A stretch of 64,000 nucleotides of DNA from Pedobacter sp. BMA (lineage in GTDB: Bacteria; Bacteroidota; Bacteroidia; Sphingobacteriales; Sphingobacteriaceae): the NCBI RefSeq assembly GCF_001027745.1, contig NZ_LECU01000001.1:124001-188000 (forward strand). Direction: 5' to 3'. The position numbers and the translations under genes are program-made. This document shows positions 54,454-63,118 of the stretch, one piece after another (the first letter of the stretch is position 1; every line of letters starts with the position of its first letter). A model generated the notes under the pieces. The model worked only from the letters and a program-made list of their open reading frames with translations. It searched no databases and had not been told where the DNA came from.

Positions 54454-55620
54454 TTAAAACTGTCTGTGAGCTGTCGTTAACTCATAAACATTAGTCAAAA
54501 TTTCTTTTTCGGTTTGATCGAAAGCTATATTTTTTCTGGCGAAGACTTTTTCTGTAGTTTCGAACATCTTATCCAGTTTGTAGTTTTCGAATCCATTGGC
54601 CCCGCCCCAGCTAAAGTCGGGAATATGAGTTGGGGGCAAGCCTCCACCGAAAACATTCGCACTTACGCCAACAATGCTTCCCGTATTAAACATGGTATTG
54701 ATACCCGATTTCGAATGATCGGCCATAATTAAACCGCAAAACTGCAAATTCGTATTCCGCATGTTTTTGCTTTCATAATCATATAGCTTCACTTCAGCAT
54801 AGTTATTCTTCAGGTTAGAGTTATTGGTATCAGCACCAATATTACACCATTCGCCCAATACTGAATTGCCCAGGTACCCGTCGTGACCTTTGGCTGAGTT
54901 ACCCCAGATTACGGAGTTATTGATTTCCCCTCCTGCACGGCTATTGGGGCCAATTGTTGTACCGGAATAGATTTTGGCGCCCATTTTTATTGACGAATTG
55001 TCGCAAAGTGCAAAAGATCCGCGGATCAGACTTCCCTCCCAGATTTCTGCGTTTTTACCAACGTAGATGGGGCCATAGCCACTATTTAATACACTGCATT
55101 CTGCTTTTGCACCCTCTTCAAAAAAAATATCTTCGCCCAGTAATTGATTTGTACTGCTGATTTTAGCCGAAGTACGCCCTTTGGTTAACAGTTCAAAATC
55201 TTTTCTTATTTCGGCTGGGTTATTGGCGAAGATATGTTCGGGATAAATGATTTGTACAAAATCTCTGTTATATTGAAATTCATTATTAAATGTTACCAAA
55301 TCACGGTTGTCTATATCGTGGTGATGAGCAATTAAAACATCTCCCTTGCAGAGCACTTCCCCGGCCTTTAAAGAAATTATAGCTTCAAGCAAACCTTCAT
55401 CGGGACAAATGGAACCGTTTATATATAAAGAGGGATTAGCCTTTTCAGGGTATTTTACCGAAAGATAATCTTGGGTGACAAAACCAAAGTCGGCATTTAA
55501 GTATTTAGCCCATTTTTCTGCGATGGTTAAAATACCGACACGTAAATCGGCTACTGGCCTTGTAAATGTTAATGGACGAAGGGATGCCCAGCTGGAATCA
55601 TCAAAAAGATTGATTGTCAT
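54454..55620 (-). CDS. GlmU family protein (putative sugar nucleotidyltransferase with left-handed beta helix)
   Basis: A 388-aa Bacteroidota GlmU-like protein. The N-terminal part (SSWASLRPLTFTRPVADLRVG) resembles a nucleotidyltransferase domain but lacks the canonical LAAGxGTRM loop. The middle is a left-handed beta-helix of hexapeptide repeats (IWEGSLIRGSFALCD, AKIYSGTTIGPNSR, VIWGNSAKGHDGYLG). It may be involved in sugar-nucleotide or cell-wall precursor synthesis; the exact reaction is unknown. The start is ATG at 55620; an upstream in-frame ATG at 55659 lies inside the L31 terminator and is rejected. Confidence 0.85.
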   Translation of the reverse strand: MTINLFDDSSWASLRPLTFTRPVADLRVGILTIAEKWAKYLNADFGFVTQDYLSVKYPEKANPSLYINGSICPDEGLLEAIISLKAGEVLCKGDVLIAHHHDIDNRDLVTFNNEFQYNRDFVQIIYPEHIFANNPAEIRKDFELLTKGRTSAKISSTNQLLGEDIFFEEGAKAECSVLNSGYGPIYVGKNAEIWEGSLIRGSFALCDNSSIKMGAKIYSGTTIGPNSRAGGEINNSVIWGNSAKGHDGYLGNSVLGEWCNIGADTNNSNLKNNYAEVKLYDYESKNMRNTNLQFCGLIMADHSKSGINTMFNTGSIVGVSANVFGGGLPPTHIPDFSWGGANGFENYKLDKMFETTEKVFARKNIAFDQTEKEILTNVYELTTAHRQF

Positions 55621-55626
55621 AAGCAG

Positions 55627-55660
55627 CAAAAATAAAAAAAGTCCCGATGCTTTTGGCAAA
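55627..55660 (-). promoter_or_regulatory. Promoter of the GlmU-family gene, embedded in the L31 terminator
   Basis: On the minus strand, -33 TTTG (55660-55657) and -7 TATTTTTG (55634-55627) are spaced 22 nt, a good Bacteroidota promoter. The -33 lies in the loop of the L31 terminator hairpin and the -7 in its T-tract. The box ends 6 nt before the ATG, so the transcript is nearly leaderless. Confidence 0.6.
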
Positions 55661-55668
55661 GGGACTTT
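55638..55668 (-). terminator. Rho-independent terminator of L31
   Basis: AAAGTCCC (55668-55661) pairs with GGGACTTT (55645-55638), 15-nt loop, T-run to 55634. It follows the L31 gene on the minus strand. Confidence 0.8.
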
Positions 55669-55692
55669 AAAAAATGCTTTTCAGTGCTAAAA

Positions 55693-55941
55693 TTATTTCT
55701 TAGCGTAACGGTTTTTGAATTTATCGATACGTCCTGCTGTATCAACCAATTTCATTTTACCAGTATAGAAAGGGTGTGAAGTATGAGAAATCTCTAATTT
55801 GTAAAGAGGATACTCATTACCATCTTCCCATTTAATTGTTTCTTTAGTATCTACGCAAGATTTTGTTAAGAAAGCATATTCGTTAGACATGTCTTTGAAA
55901 ACAACTGGTCTGTAGCTTGATGGGTGCAAATCTTTTTTCAT
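55693..55941 (-). CDS. rpmE2: 50S ribosomal protein L31, type B
   Basis: An 82-aa ribosomal protein of the zinc-free type B L31, starting [15 protein letters not shown] and containing [21 protein letters not shown]. It lacks the CxxC zinc pair of the type A protein, as is usual for type B. ATG at 55941 is preferred over the in-frame ATG at 56007. The leader contains a small perfect hairpin at 56040-56054 (CCTCTA with TAGAGG) that could be regulatory, although no L31 leader element I know matches. Confidence 0.94.
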   Translation of the reverse strand: MKKDLHPSSYRPVVFKDMSNEYAFLTKSCVDTKETIKWEDGNEYPLYKLEISHTSHPFYTGKMKLVDTAGRIDKFKNRYAKK

Positions 55942-56150
55942 TTGAATATTATTTTTAGTTATTTGTGTGAAAGCATCAAGAACATTTTTGCAATTTGCTG
56001 GCAACAACGCTTATGACAGTTTCTATTAGTCTTTTCTTACCTCTATTTTAGAGGATGCAAATATCCTAATTTTATTTTTGATTTACAAACCTATTTTATA
56101 TTTTTTCTGGAACCATAAACGAACACAACATATAATTTCAATCAATATCC

Positions 56151-56558
56151 TCAAATCCATTTAATTTCCTGGCAAAGTTCGATCAGCACACCATTGGTAT
56201 TTTTTGGATGTACGAAGCATACCATTTTATTATCGGCACCTTTTTTTGGGATTTCATTCAGCAGGGTAAAACCATTGGCTTTAAGTCGTTCCATTTCAGC
56301 AAGAATATCATCTACTGCGAAGGCAATGTGATGTACCCCTTCTCCTTTTTTATGGAGGAAGTTAGCGATTATACTTTCATCAGACGTTGCTTCCAAAAGC
56401 TCAATCTTATTTTCACCTGTTTTTAAAAAAGCAGTGTTTGCATGCTCGGTGGCCACTATTTCAGTTTTATAGCATGACGTATTCAGTAAAAGTTCGTAGA
56501 GTGGTACCGACTTACTCAGGCTGTTCACAGCGATTCCGATATGGTCTATCTTGTTCAT
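56151..56558 (-). CDS. mce: Methylmalonyl-CoA epimerase
   Basis: A 135-aa VOC-fold enzyme that epimerises (2R)- and (2S)-methylmalonyl-CoA in propionate metabolism. It begins NKIDHIGIAVNSL, has NKIELLEATSDES near 52, GEGVHHIAFAVDDI near 72 and ends NTNGVLIELCQE. Metal ligands His near 6, Glu near 54, His near 76 and Glu near 130 are in place. No methylmalonyl-CoA mutase or decarboxylase is adjacent. Confidence 0.9.
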   Translation of the reverse strand: MNKIDHIGIAVNSLSKSVPLYELLLNTSCYKTEIVATEHANTAFLKTGENKIELLEATSDESIIANFLHKKGEGVHHIAFAVDDILAEMERLKANGFTLLNEIPKKGADNKMVCFVHPKNTNGVLIELCQEIKWI

Positions 56559-56647
56559 GATTTTAAAACGGTTGGTTGAATGTAAAAATGCAGCTTTTCT
56601 CTATAAGCTCATAGCTATTAATTATAATTCTTCAAAAAGTTTTTTCG

Positions 56648-56655
56648 TATCTTTG
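56648..56655 (+). promoter_or_regulatory. Promoter -7 box of iscS (TATCTTTG)
   Basis: Exact TAnnTTTG, 23 nt before the iscS ATG at 56679. No clear -33 at normal spacing. Confidence 0.6.
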
Positions 56656-56678
56656 TAGTCATAATTAACAGAATAGAG

Positions 56679-57890
56679 ATGAAACAGCCGATATATTTAG
56701 ATAATAACGCAACAACACCTTTAGACCCGCGTGTGTTGGAAGCGATGCTACCTTACTTTACTGAGAAATTTGGAAATGCCGCAAGTCGTAACCATGCTTT
56801 TGGTTGGGTTGCAGAAGAGGGCGTAGATTATGCTCGTGAACAGGTGGCCAAATTAATCGGCTGTACTGAAAAAGAAGTGATTTTCACATCAGGTGCTACT
56901 GAGGCTGATAACTTAGCCATTAAAGGTGTATTTGAAATGTATAAAGAAAAAGGTAACCACATCATTACTGCGGTTACTGAACATAAAGCCGTACTGGATA
57001 CTTGCAAGCACCTTGAAAAAAATGGTGCACGGGTAACCTATCTTGGCGTTAAAGAGGATGGTTTAGTTGATCTTGCGGAGCTTGAAGCTGCCATGACTCC
57101 TGAAACCATTTTAGTTTCCATTATGTACGGAAATAATGAAATCGGTGTTATTCAGCCGGTAAAAGAAATCTCTGCTATTGCGCACAAATATGGTGCTTTA
57201 TTTATGACAGATGCTACGCAGGCTGTTGGTAAAATCCCTGTTGATGTTAATGCAGACGGTATCGATTTAATGGCTTTCTCTGCACACAAAATGTACGGCC
57301 CGAAAGGTGTTGGTGCGCTTTATGTACGCAGGAAAAACCCAAGGGTTAAAGTAACTTCTCAAATGGATGGCGGTGGCCACGAGCGCGGAATGCGTTCTGG
57401 TACGCTAAACGTTCCAGGTATTGTGGGTTTAGGTAAAGCTTGCGAACTTTGCCGTTTAGAAATGGAAAGTGAAGCGATTCGTTTATCTGGCTTACGCGAC
57501 CGTTTAGAATCTACATTGAATCAAATGGAAGAAAGTTATGTAAATGGTAATGTTGAACACCGCTTACCACACGTAGCTAACATCTCTTTCAAATATGTCG
57601 AGGGTGAAGGATTAATGATGGCGATGAGCGATTTAGCAGTGTCTTCAGGTTCGGCTTGTACTTCGGCTTCTTTAGAACCATCTTACGTATTGAAAAGCTT
57701 AGGTCTGTCGGATGATTTAGCACACTCTTCTATCCGTTATGGTTTAGGTCGCTTTACTACTGAAGAAGATATTGATCATGCAATTGAAATTACTCAAAAA
57801 GCGGTGAACCACTTAAGAGAACTTTCTCCACTATGGGAAATGTTTAAAGAAGGAATTGATTTGAGTAAAATTGAGTGGGCAGAACACTAA
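56679..57890 (+). CDS. iscS: Cysteine desulfurase IscS
   Basis: PLP-dependent enzyme that takes sulfur from cysteine for iron-sulfur clusters and tRNA thiolation, 403 aa. Motifs: [14 protein letters not shown] at the start, [13 protein letters not shown] near 72, PLP Lys in [12 protein letters not shown] near 205, and the sulfur-accepting Cys in [13 protein letters not shown] near 328. It opens an iscS-iscU-iscA operon without iscR, hscB, hscA or fdx, as seen in other Bacteroidota. Confidence 0.95.
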   Translation: MKQPIYLDNNATTPLDPRVLEAMLPYFTEKFGNAASRNHAFGWVAEEGVDYAREQVAKLIGCTEKEVIFTSGATEADNLAIKGVFEMYKEKGNHIITAVTEHKAVLDTCKHLEKNGARVTYLGVKEDGLVDLAELEAAMTPETILVSIMYGNNEIGVIQPVKEISAIAHKYGALFMTDATQAVGKIPVDVNADGIDLMAFSAHKMYGPKGVGALYVRRKNPRVKVTSQMDGGGHERGMRSGTLNVPGIVGLGKACELCRLEMESEAIRLSGLRDRLESTLNQMEESYVNGNVEHRLPHVANISFKYVEGEGLMMAMSDLAVSSGSACTSASLEPSYVLKSLGLSDDLAHSSIRYGLGRFTTEEDIDHAIEITQKAVNHLRELSPLWEMFKEGIDLSKIEWAEH

Positions 57891-57930
57891 GAAGGTTGAA
57901 GGTGTTAAGGTTTAAGGTAAAAGGTTAAAC
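57891..57930. repeat. AAGGT word repeat in the iscS-iscU spacer
   Basis: Five AAGGT words start at 57892, 57899, 57907, 57914 and 57921, a 7-8 nt period immediately after the iscS stop codon. No gene or T-run is present. Confidence 0.6.
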
Positions 57931-57990
57931 GCTTAACATTAAAAAATTAAAAGAAAATTGCTCCGGTAAGGAGATTAAAAACATAAAATC

Positions 57991-58404
57991 ATGGCATATT
58001 CAGAAAAAGTAATTGACCATTACAATAACCCACGTAACGTAGGTACATTAAATAAAGATAGTAAATTTGTAGGTACAGGATTAGTTGGTGCACCTGAGTG
58101 CGGTGACGTAATGCGTTTACAAATTGAGGTAAGTGAAGACAACGTAATCACAGATGCAAAATTTAAGACATTTGGTTGTGGTTCGGCAATTGCTTCTTCT
58201 TCTTTAGCTACAGAATGGTTAAAAGGAAAAACTATCGATGAGGCATTAACAATCGACAATATGGATATTGTTGAAGAACTGGCTTTACCTCCTGTAAAAA
58301 TTCACTGCTCGGTGTTAGCAGAAGATGCGATTAAATCTGCCATTAACGATTACCGTGTTAAAAATGGTCTAGAAGCTATCGTATTGGAAAAATCACATCA
58401 CTAA
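57991..58404 (+). CDS. iscU: Iron-sulfur cluster scaffold IscU
   Basis: A 137-aa scaffold on which Fe-S clusters are built. The three cluster Cys and the conserved Asp are seen in APECGDVMRL near 36, TFGCGSAIASSS near 63 and IHCSVLAEDAI near 106. NNPRNVGTL at the start is diagnostic of IscU. It follows iscS by 100 bp, a spacer filled partly with the AAGGT word repeat. Confidence 0.95.
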   Translation: MAYSEKVIDHYNNPRNVGTLNKDSKFVGTGLVGAPECGDVMRLQIEVSEDNVITDAKFKTFGCGSAIASSSLATEWLKGKTIDEALTIDNMDIVEELALPPVKIHCSVLAEDAIKSAINDYRVKNGLEAIVLEKSHH

Positions 58405-58428
58405 TAAGTAACAAGAAATCAGTGTCAG

Positions 58429-58458
58429 GTATCAAGTCTTGAATTCCAATCTTGATAC
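58429..58458. repeat. Inverted repeat and ATACT words in the iscU-iscA spacer
   Basis: GTATCAAG (58429-58436) pairs with CTTGATAC (58451-58458). After it, ATACT recurs four times up to the iscA start codon. The hairpin could lower read-through or protect upstream mRNA. Confidence 0.5.
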
Positions 58459-58480
58459 TTTATACTAAATACTCGATACT

Positions 58481-58807
58481 ATGATAACAATAACAGATAA
58501 GGCAAAAGACAAGATTGATAACCTAATGCAGGATTCCGAAATGGGTTCTGATTACTTCTTAAGGGTTTCAGTAAAAGGCGGTGGTTGTTCAGGATTATCT
58601 TATAATTTAGATTTCGATAATGAAGAAAAGACCGGCGATCAGTTTTTCGAAGACAGGGGGATTAAAATTGCATTGGATATGAAATCTTTCCTTTATCTGG
58701 CTGGTACTGAATTAGACTTTACTGATGGTCTGAATGGTAAAGGTTTCAATTTCGTAAATCCTAATGCCAGTCGTACTTGCGGTTGCGGCGAGAGTTTTTC
58801 CGTTTAG
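58481..58807 (+). CDS. iscA: Iron-sulfur cluster carrier, IscA/ErpA type
   Basis: A 108-aa A-type carrier that passes Fe-S clusters to target proteins. The three conserved Cys are visible: GGGCSGLSY near 37 and the C-terminal TCGCGESF. It is the last gene of the isc unit and is followed by a very stable terminator. IscA and ErpA cannot be separated by sequence alone here. Confidence 0.93.
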   Translation: MITITDKAKDKIDNLMQDSEMGSDYFLRVSVKGGGCSGLSYNLDFDNEEKTGDQFFEDRGIKIALDMKSFLYLAGTELDFTDGLNGKGFNFVNPNASRTCGCGESFSV

Positions 58808-58827
58808 TACAACTTAATACATATTTT

Positions 58828-58858
58828 AAAGGGCCCCGATATTTTCGGGGCCCTTTTG
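58828..58858 (+). terminator. Rho-independent terminator of the isc operon
   Basis: AAAGGGCCCCGA (58828-58839) pairs with TCGGGGCCCTTT (58845-58856), 12 bp perfect, then TT. Confidence 0.9.
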
Positions 58859-58915
58859 CATTTTTAAACCAAAAAGCATTATAATTGTTAAAATAACGAA
58901 CACCAAATAACAGCG

Positions 58916-60832
58916 ATGCCATTAATTAACGAGTTTTCTACAATACCTACACTCTTGAGGAATGTGATTAAAAACATTCACAAGCCCGAGGATACCTTTT
59001 TGATTCACAAGCAGGGTGCTGAATGGACTGAAATTTCTTATGAAGATACACTCAAAAGGGCTGATGCCGTTTCTGCTTATTTTCTTGAAAGGGGCATTAG
59101 GAAAGGGGATCGCTTAGGTTTAATGATCGAAAATTCGCCAGAATATGTTTACTACGATCAGGGTATACAACAGATTGGTGCGATTAATGTGTCCATCTAC
59201 CCTACGCTATCTGAGCAGGAAGTGGCGTACATCATTAACGATTCGGGGATCAAATCGATTCTTGTGGGAAACAATTTCCTCTACCGCAAGGTGCTTAAAG
59301 TTGCTGCTAACTGCAAAGACCTGAAATATATTATCCCAACTTTTAAAGATTTTGAAAAAGTAACTGTCCCCGCAGATGTTAACGTGGACGTGATTGCTTT
59401 TTCAGATATACTGGCACTTAAACATCAGATTACTGCGGCCGAAAAGGCAGAAATTGAGCAATGCAGAAGCATGGTCCTGCCGGAAGATGTTTCATCATTA
59501 ATCTATACATCCGGAACAACCGGAACACCTAAGGGTGTAATGCTTACGCACCATAATTTTGTTAAAAACGTTGAGGTTTGCCTACAACAGATTCCAGTTA
59601 TTGATCAAACCGAAACATTTCTGTCGTTTCTGCCATTATCTCACGTATTCGAACGGACAGCCACCTACCATGTTTGCTGTGCTCAGGGTTGTAAAATTGC
59701 CTTTGCACAGAGCTTAGAGCTACTGGCAAAAAACATGGGTGAAGTTCGTCCAACGGTAATGAGTTGCGTGCCAAGACTTTTAGAGCGAATTCATGATAAA
59801 GCCATCAAATCAGGAACTGCAGCCGGCGGTACAAAAGCCAAAATATTTACCTGGGCATTGGAAACCGGAAATAAGTACCGTATTGCTAAAGAAGCCGGAG
59901 AAAACCCCGGTTTAATCCTGTCGGCTAAAAAAGCTATAGCCGAGAAATTGGTTTTCAGCAAGATCAAAGTAAAAACGGGTGGCCGACTGAAATTTATGAT
60001 TTCAGGGGGAGCGGCTTTGCCTAAAAACGTAGGCGAGTTTTTTGGCGACCTTGGCATCAAAATTTTAGAAGGTTTTGGTTTAACAGAGACCTCTCCCGTA
60101 ATGTCGGTAACGGAATACCACAGACAGGTATATGGAACTGTTGGCCGGGTTATTCCAGGAATTGAGGTTGGAATTCAGGACGTGGATACTAAAAAGATCA
60201 TTAACATTCAAACGCATCACACTTTCGACGAATCTTTCGAATGTGCAGAGGGCGAAGTAATCGTACGTGGGCATTGCGTTATGAAAGGCTATTTTAACAA
60301 GCCAGCAGAAACGGCGGAGGCGATTGACCGCGACAGGTGGTTTCATACCGGTGATATAGGACGTTTTTACAAAGGAAACCTGCAAATCACAGATCGGTTG
60401 AAAAACATGATTGTTAATGCTTACGGGAAAAATGTTTATCCTACTCCTGTGGAAAATATTTATCTAAAAAGTCCAAAAATTGATCAGTTATTTTTAATCG
60501 GCGATAAACGTGAATTCATCACAGCGATTATTATCCCGAACAGGGAAACCCTGGAAGAAACCTTTAATTTAAAGCCATCATTCTTTGAGGAAGCAGATCC
60601 ATTTATACAGGATAAGGAAATTATAGAATGGGTAGAGCAGGACATTAAAAAGATTTCAAATGAATTAGCCAAATTCGAAAGGATTAAGAATTTCAAAATT
60701 AAACGAAATCCATTTAATATTGATGAGGGTGAGATTACACCAACGATGAAGATAAAGCGTAGAATCGTAGAAAAGAAATATGCCGGTGCTATCAATGACA
60801 TGTATGAGGAGGGTGTTGTGGCCGATTCTTAA
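58916..60832 (+). CDS. Long-chain fatty acid-CoA ligase (AMP-forming)
   Basis: A 638-aa acyl-adenylate-forming enzyme, FadD15-like, cytoplasmic or membrane-associated. The AMP motif SSLIYTSGTTGTPKGVML lies near residue 195, LEGFGLTETSPVMS near 386, WFHTGDIGRF near 478 and GKNVYPTPVENIYL near 507. It activates fatty acids to acyl-CoA for lipid synthesis or degradation; chain length is not readable. Monocistronic after the isc terminator. Confidence 0.93.
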   Translation: MPLINEFSTIPTLLRNVIKNIHKPEDTFLIHKQGAEWTEISYEDTLKRADAVSAYFLERGIRKGDRLGLMIENSPEYVYYDQGIQQIGAINVSIYPTLSEQEVAYIINDSGIKSILVGNNFLYRKVLKVAANCKDLKYIIPTFKDFEKVTVPADVNVDVIAFSDILALKHQITAAEKAEIEQCRSMVLPEDVSSLIYTSGTTGTPKGVMLTHHNFVKNVEVCLQQIPVIDQTETFLSFLPLSHVFERTATYHVCCAQGCKIAFAQSLELLAKNMGEVRPTVMSCVPRLLERIHDKAIKSGTAAGGTKAKIFTWALETGNKYRIAKEAGENPGLILSAKKAIAEKLVFSKIKVKTGGRLKFMISGGAALPKNVGEFFGDLGIKILEGFGLTETSPVMSVTEYHRQVYGTVGRVIPGIEVGIQDVDTKKIINIQTHHTFDESFECAEGEVIVRGHCVMKGYFNKPAETAEAIDRDRWFHTGDIGRFYKGNLQITDRLKNMIVNAYGKNVYPTPVENIYLKSPKIDQLFLIGDKREFITAIIIPNRETLEETFNLKPSFFEEADPFIQDKEIIEWVEQDIKKISNELAKFERIKNFKIKRNPFNIDEGEITPTMKIKRRIVEKKYAGAINDMYEEGVVADS

Positions 60833-60892
60833 TATAACTGCAGCTGTAAAAGCGAAACACTTCTAACAAAAAAAATGAATTTCTAATGCTTT

Positions 60893-60920
60893 AAGACTGC
60901 TTCATTCCTCGCAATGACGA
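60893..60920. repeat. Half copy of the REP-like repeat before lysS
   Basis: Matches the right arm of the repeat at 10553-10580 at 25 of 28 positions, sharing CCTCGCAATGACGA. The opposite arm is missing, so it cannot form the long hairpin. It ends 11 nt before the lysS -7 box. Confidence 0.7.
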
Positions 60921-60930
60921 ATGAAATCAT

Positions 60931-60938
60931 TACTTTTG
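60931..60938 (+). promoter_or_regulatory. Promoter -7 box of lysS (TACTTTTG)
   Basis: Exact TAnnTTTG, 15 nt before the lysS ATG at 60954. It lies inside the longer in-frame ORF from 60921, arguing against that earlier start. The -33 region falls in the REP half copy. Confidence 0.6.
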
Positions 60939-60953
60939 CAAAAAATACCCGAA

Positions 60954-62663
60954 ATGAGTATAGGATTATCAGACCAAGAAATATTACGACGTGAGTCGCT
61001 AAAACAGTTGCGCCAATTAGGCATTGAACCTTATCCAGCAGAGGCATACGATATTAATGTGACCGCTGCCGATATTCTGGCTAATTACGAGAAAGATAAA
61101 ACAGCTTATAAAACCGTTAGCCTGGCGGGCCGTATCATGGGCCGTAACATCATGGGCGCGGCATCATTTGCCGAGTTACAGGATTCTACGGGTCGTATAC
61201 AAGTATATCTTAAAAGAGATGAGCTTTGTCCCGGCGACGATAAAACCTTATATAATACAGTATTTAAAAAGTTATTAGACATTGGCGATTTTATCGGTGT
61301 AAAAGGATTTGTATTCACTACTCAAACGGGTGAAATCTCTATCCACGTTACGGAATTTAAAGTCTTAGCCAAATCACTGCGCCCGCTTCCTATCGTAAAA
61401 CGCGATGACGAAGGAAACGTTTATGATGGGTTTACCAATCCTGAATTGCGTTACCGTATGCGATATGTAGATTTAACGGTAAATCCAGACTACAAACAGA
61501 TTTTCATCAAGCGTAGTAAGGTCATTAACAGCATGCGCAATTATTTCGACAACCAGGGTTGGATGGAGGTTGAAACTCCAATCTTACAGCCCATACACGG
61601 TGGTGCTGCTGCACGTCCTTTTGCAACCCACCATAATACGTTAGATATGCCGCTTTATTTGCGTATTGCAAATGAACTATATTTAAAGCGTTTAATTGTT
61701 GCAGGTTTTGATGGTGTTTATGAATTCGGTAAAATGTTTCGTAATGAAGGAATGGACCGCACGCATAACCCTGAATATACTTCGATGGAAATTTATGTTG
61801 CCTATAAAGATTATATCTGGATGATGGCAATGGTGGAAGAATGTCTTGAAAAAGTTGCCATTGCAACAAACGGATCTGCCGTAGTAAAAGTTGGTGAACA
61901 TGAAATCAACTTCGAAGGACCTTATGAGAAGTTAAGCATGTACGAATCAATACAAAAATATACGGGTATTGATGTTTCAGCAATGACTGAAGAGCAGCTT
62001 CTTGAAACCTGTAAAAACCTGGGTATAGAAACAGATTCTACGATGGGTAGAGGTAAACTGGTAGATGAAATTTTCAGTGACAAAGTAGAAGCGAATTTGA
62101 TTCAACCTACCTTTATTACAGATTATCCGATAGAAATGACGCCACTCGCAAAAAAGCACCGTTCAGCAGAAGGATTGGTAGAGCGTTTCGAAATTTTTGT
62201 AAACGGGAAGGAGATTGGAAATGCTTATTCAGAGCTCAACGATCCAATAGACCAGAAGGAGCGTTTTGAAGATCAGTTAACGTTGGCAGATCGCGGTGAT
62301 GCGGAGGCTATGGCAATGGATGAGGATTTCGTTCGTGCTTTAGAGTACGGAATGCCACCAACATCTGGTCTGGGTTTTGGTATCGATCGTATTGTAATGT
62401 TAATGACCAACCAGAGTACGATTCAGGAAGTATTATTCTTCCCGCAGATGCGTCCGGAGAAAAAGAAAATTGAGCTTACTCCCGAAGAAACAGTACTTTA
62501 CTCGCTAGTAAAAGAAGGTGAAGAACATCTGCTATCTGACATCAAGGCGTCATTACCAGAATGGAGCAATAAAAAATGGGATACCACTTTAAAAGGTTTA
62601 ACAGGCAAGGGAATATTAAAAGTTGCCAAAAAGGACGAAGGATTGTTCTTATCGCATAAATAG
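60954..62663 (+). CDS. lysS: Lysyl-tRNA synthetase (class II) with C-terminal extension
   Basis: Charges tRNA-Lys, 569 aa. An OB-fold (VSLAGRIMGRNIMGAASFAELQD) precedes the core with motif 2 MFRNEGMDRTHNPEYTSMEIY near 260 and motif 3 GLGFGIDRIVMLM near 485. After the usual end (LFFPQMRPEKK) come about 65 extra residues ending in WDTTLKGLTGKGILKVAK, which look like a small winged helix and are absent from the E. coli enzyme. ATG at 60954 (MSIGLSDQEIL) is chosen because an earlier ATG at 60921 precedes the promoter box. Confidence 0.95.
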   Translation: MSIGLSDQEILRRESLKQLRQLGIEPYPAEAYDINVTAADILANYEKDKTAYKTVSLAGRIMGRNIMGAASFAELQDSTGRIQVYLKRDELCPGDDKTLYNTVFKKLLDIGDFIGVKGFVFTTQTGEISIHVTEFKVLAKSLRPLPIVKRDDEGNVYDGFTNPELRYRMRYVDLTVNPDYKQIFIKRSKVINSMRNYFDNQGWMEVETPILQPIHGGAAARPFATHHNTLDMPLYLRIANELYLKRLIVAGFDGVYEFGKMFRNEGMDRTHNPEYTSMEIYVAYKDYIWMMAMVEECLEKVAIATNGSAVVKVGEHEINFEGPYEKLSMYESIQKYTGIDVSAMTEEQLLETCKNLGIETDSTMGRGKLVDEIFSDKVEANLIQPTFITDYPIEMTPLAKKHRSAEGLVERFEIFVNGKEIGNAYSELNDPIDQKERFEDQLTLADRGDAEAMAMDEDFVRALEYGMPPTSGLGFGIDRIVMLMTNQSTIQEVLFFPQMRPEKKKIELTPEETVLYSLVKEGEEHLLSDIKASLPEWSNKKWDTTLKGLTGKGILKVAKKDEGLFLSHK

Positions 62664-62762
62664 AACGCGGGAAGTTAACCGGGCTCATCAAATAAATGAT
62701 GTAAAGGCATGGGTTAAGATGTTCAGACCAGCATTGTGTTAACACAAACATAACAAAAACTT

Positions 62763-62800
62763 AAAAGGCTTACTAACAAATAATTAGCAAGCCTTTTTTA
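62763..62800 (+). terminator. Rho-independent terminator of lysS
   Basis: 14-bp stem (62763-62776 with 62784-62797) with one mismatch, then T. A 14-bp palindrome TTGTGTTAACACAA lies just before it at 62734-62747. Confidence 0.85.
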
Positions 62801-62837
62801 CTTTTACAACAATCGATAATAATTTAAAGATTGTGAT

Positions 62838-63050
62838 ATGAATATTTCAAGCCTAGAAATAAACGAAAGAGAATACTGCATCAAGCTAAGCAAGGATGCG
62901 TTCGATTTAACATTGGTTCGTCAGTTAATCAAAAGAATCCAGGCCGAAGCCTTGTTTTTCTCGAGAAATCAGGTTGAAGAGGATGATATCCTCAGCAAAA
63001 GATCTCAAAGAGAAGAGCTTGAAGGATTTGATTATTTAGGAGATAAATAG
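62838..63050 (+). CDS. Small conserved hypothetical protein
   Basis: A 70-aa, charged, mostly helical protein (NISSLEINEREYCIKLSKDA, RQLIKRIQAEAL) with an acidic tail QREELEGFDYLGDK. No signal peptide, membrane segment or known motif. It has its own upstream region after the lysS terminator and no overlapping gene, so it is probably real. Function unknown; I do not recognise the family. Confidence 0.6.
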   Translation: MNISSLEINEREYCIKLSKDAFDLTLVRQLIKRIQAEALFFSRNQVEEDDILSKRSQREELEGFDYLGDK

Positions 63051-63118
63051 GCTGCTGTTTATCAGCAGCCTAATATGATTTTAAAAATAAACGGCAAGGG
63101 GGATTTAAATCCAATCCA

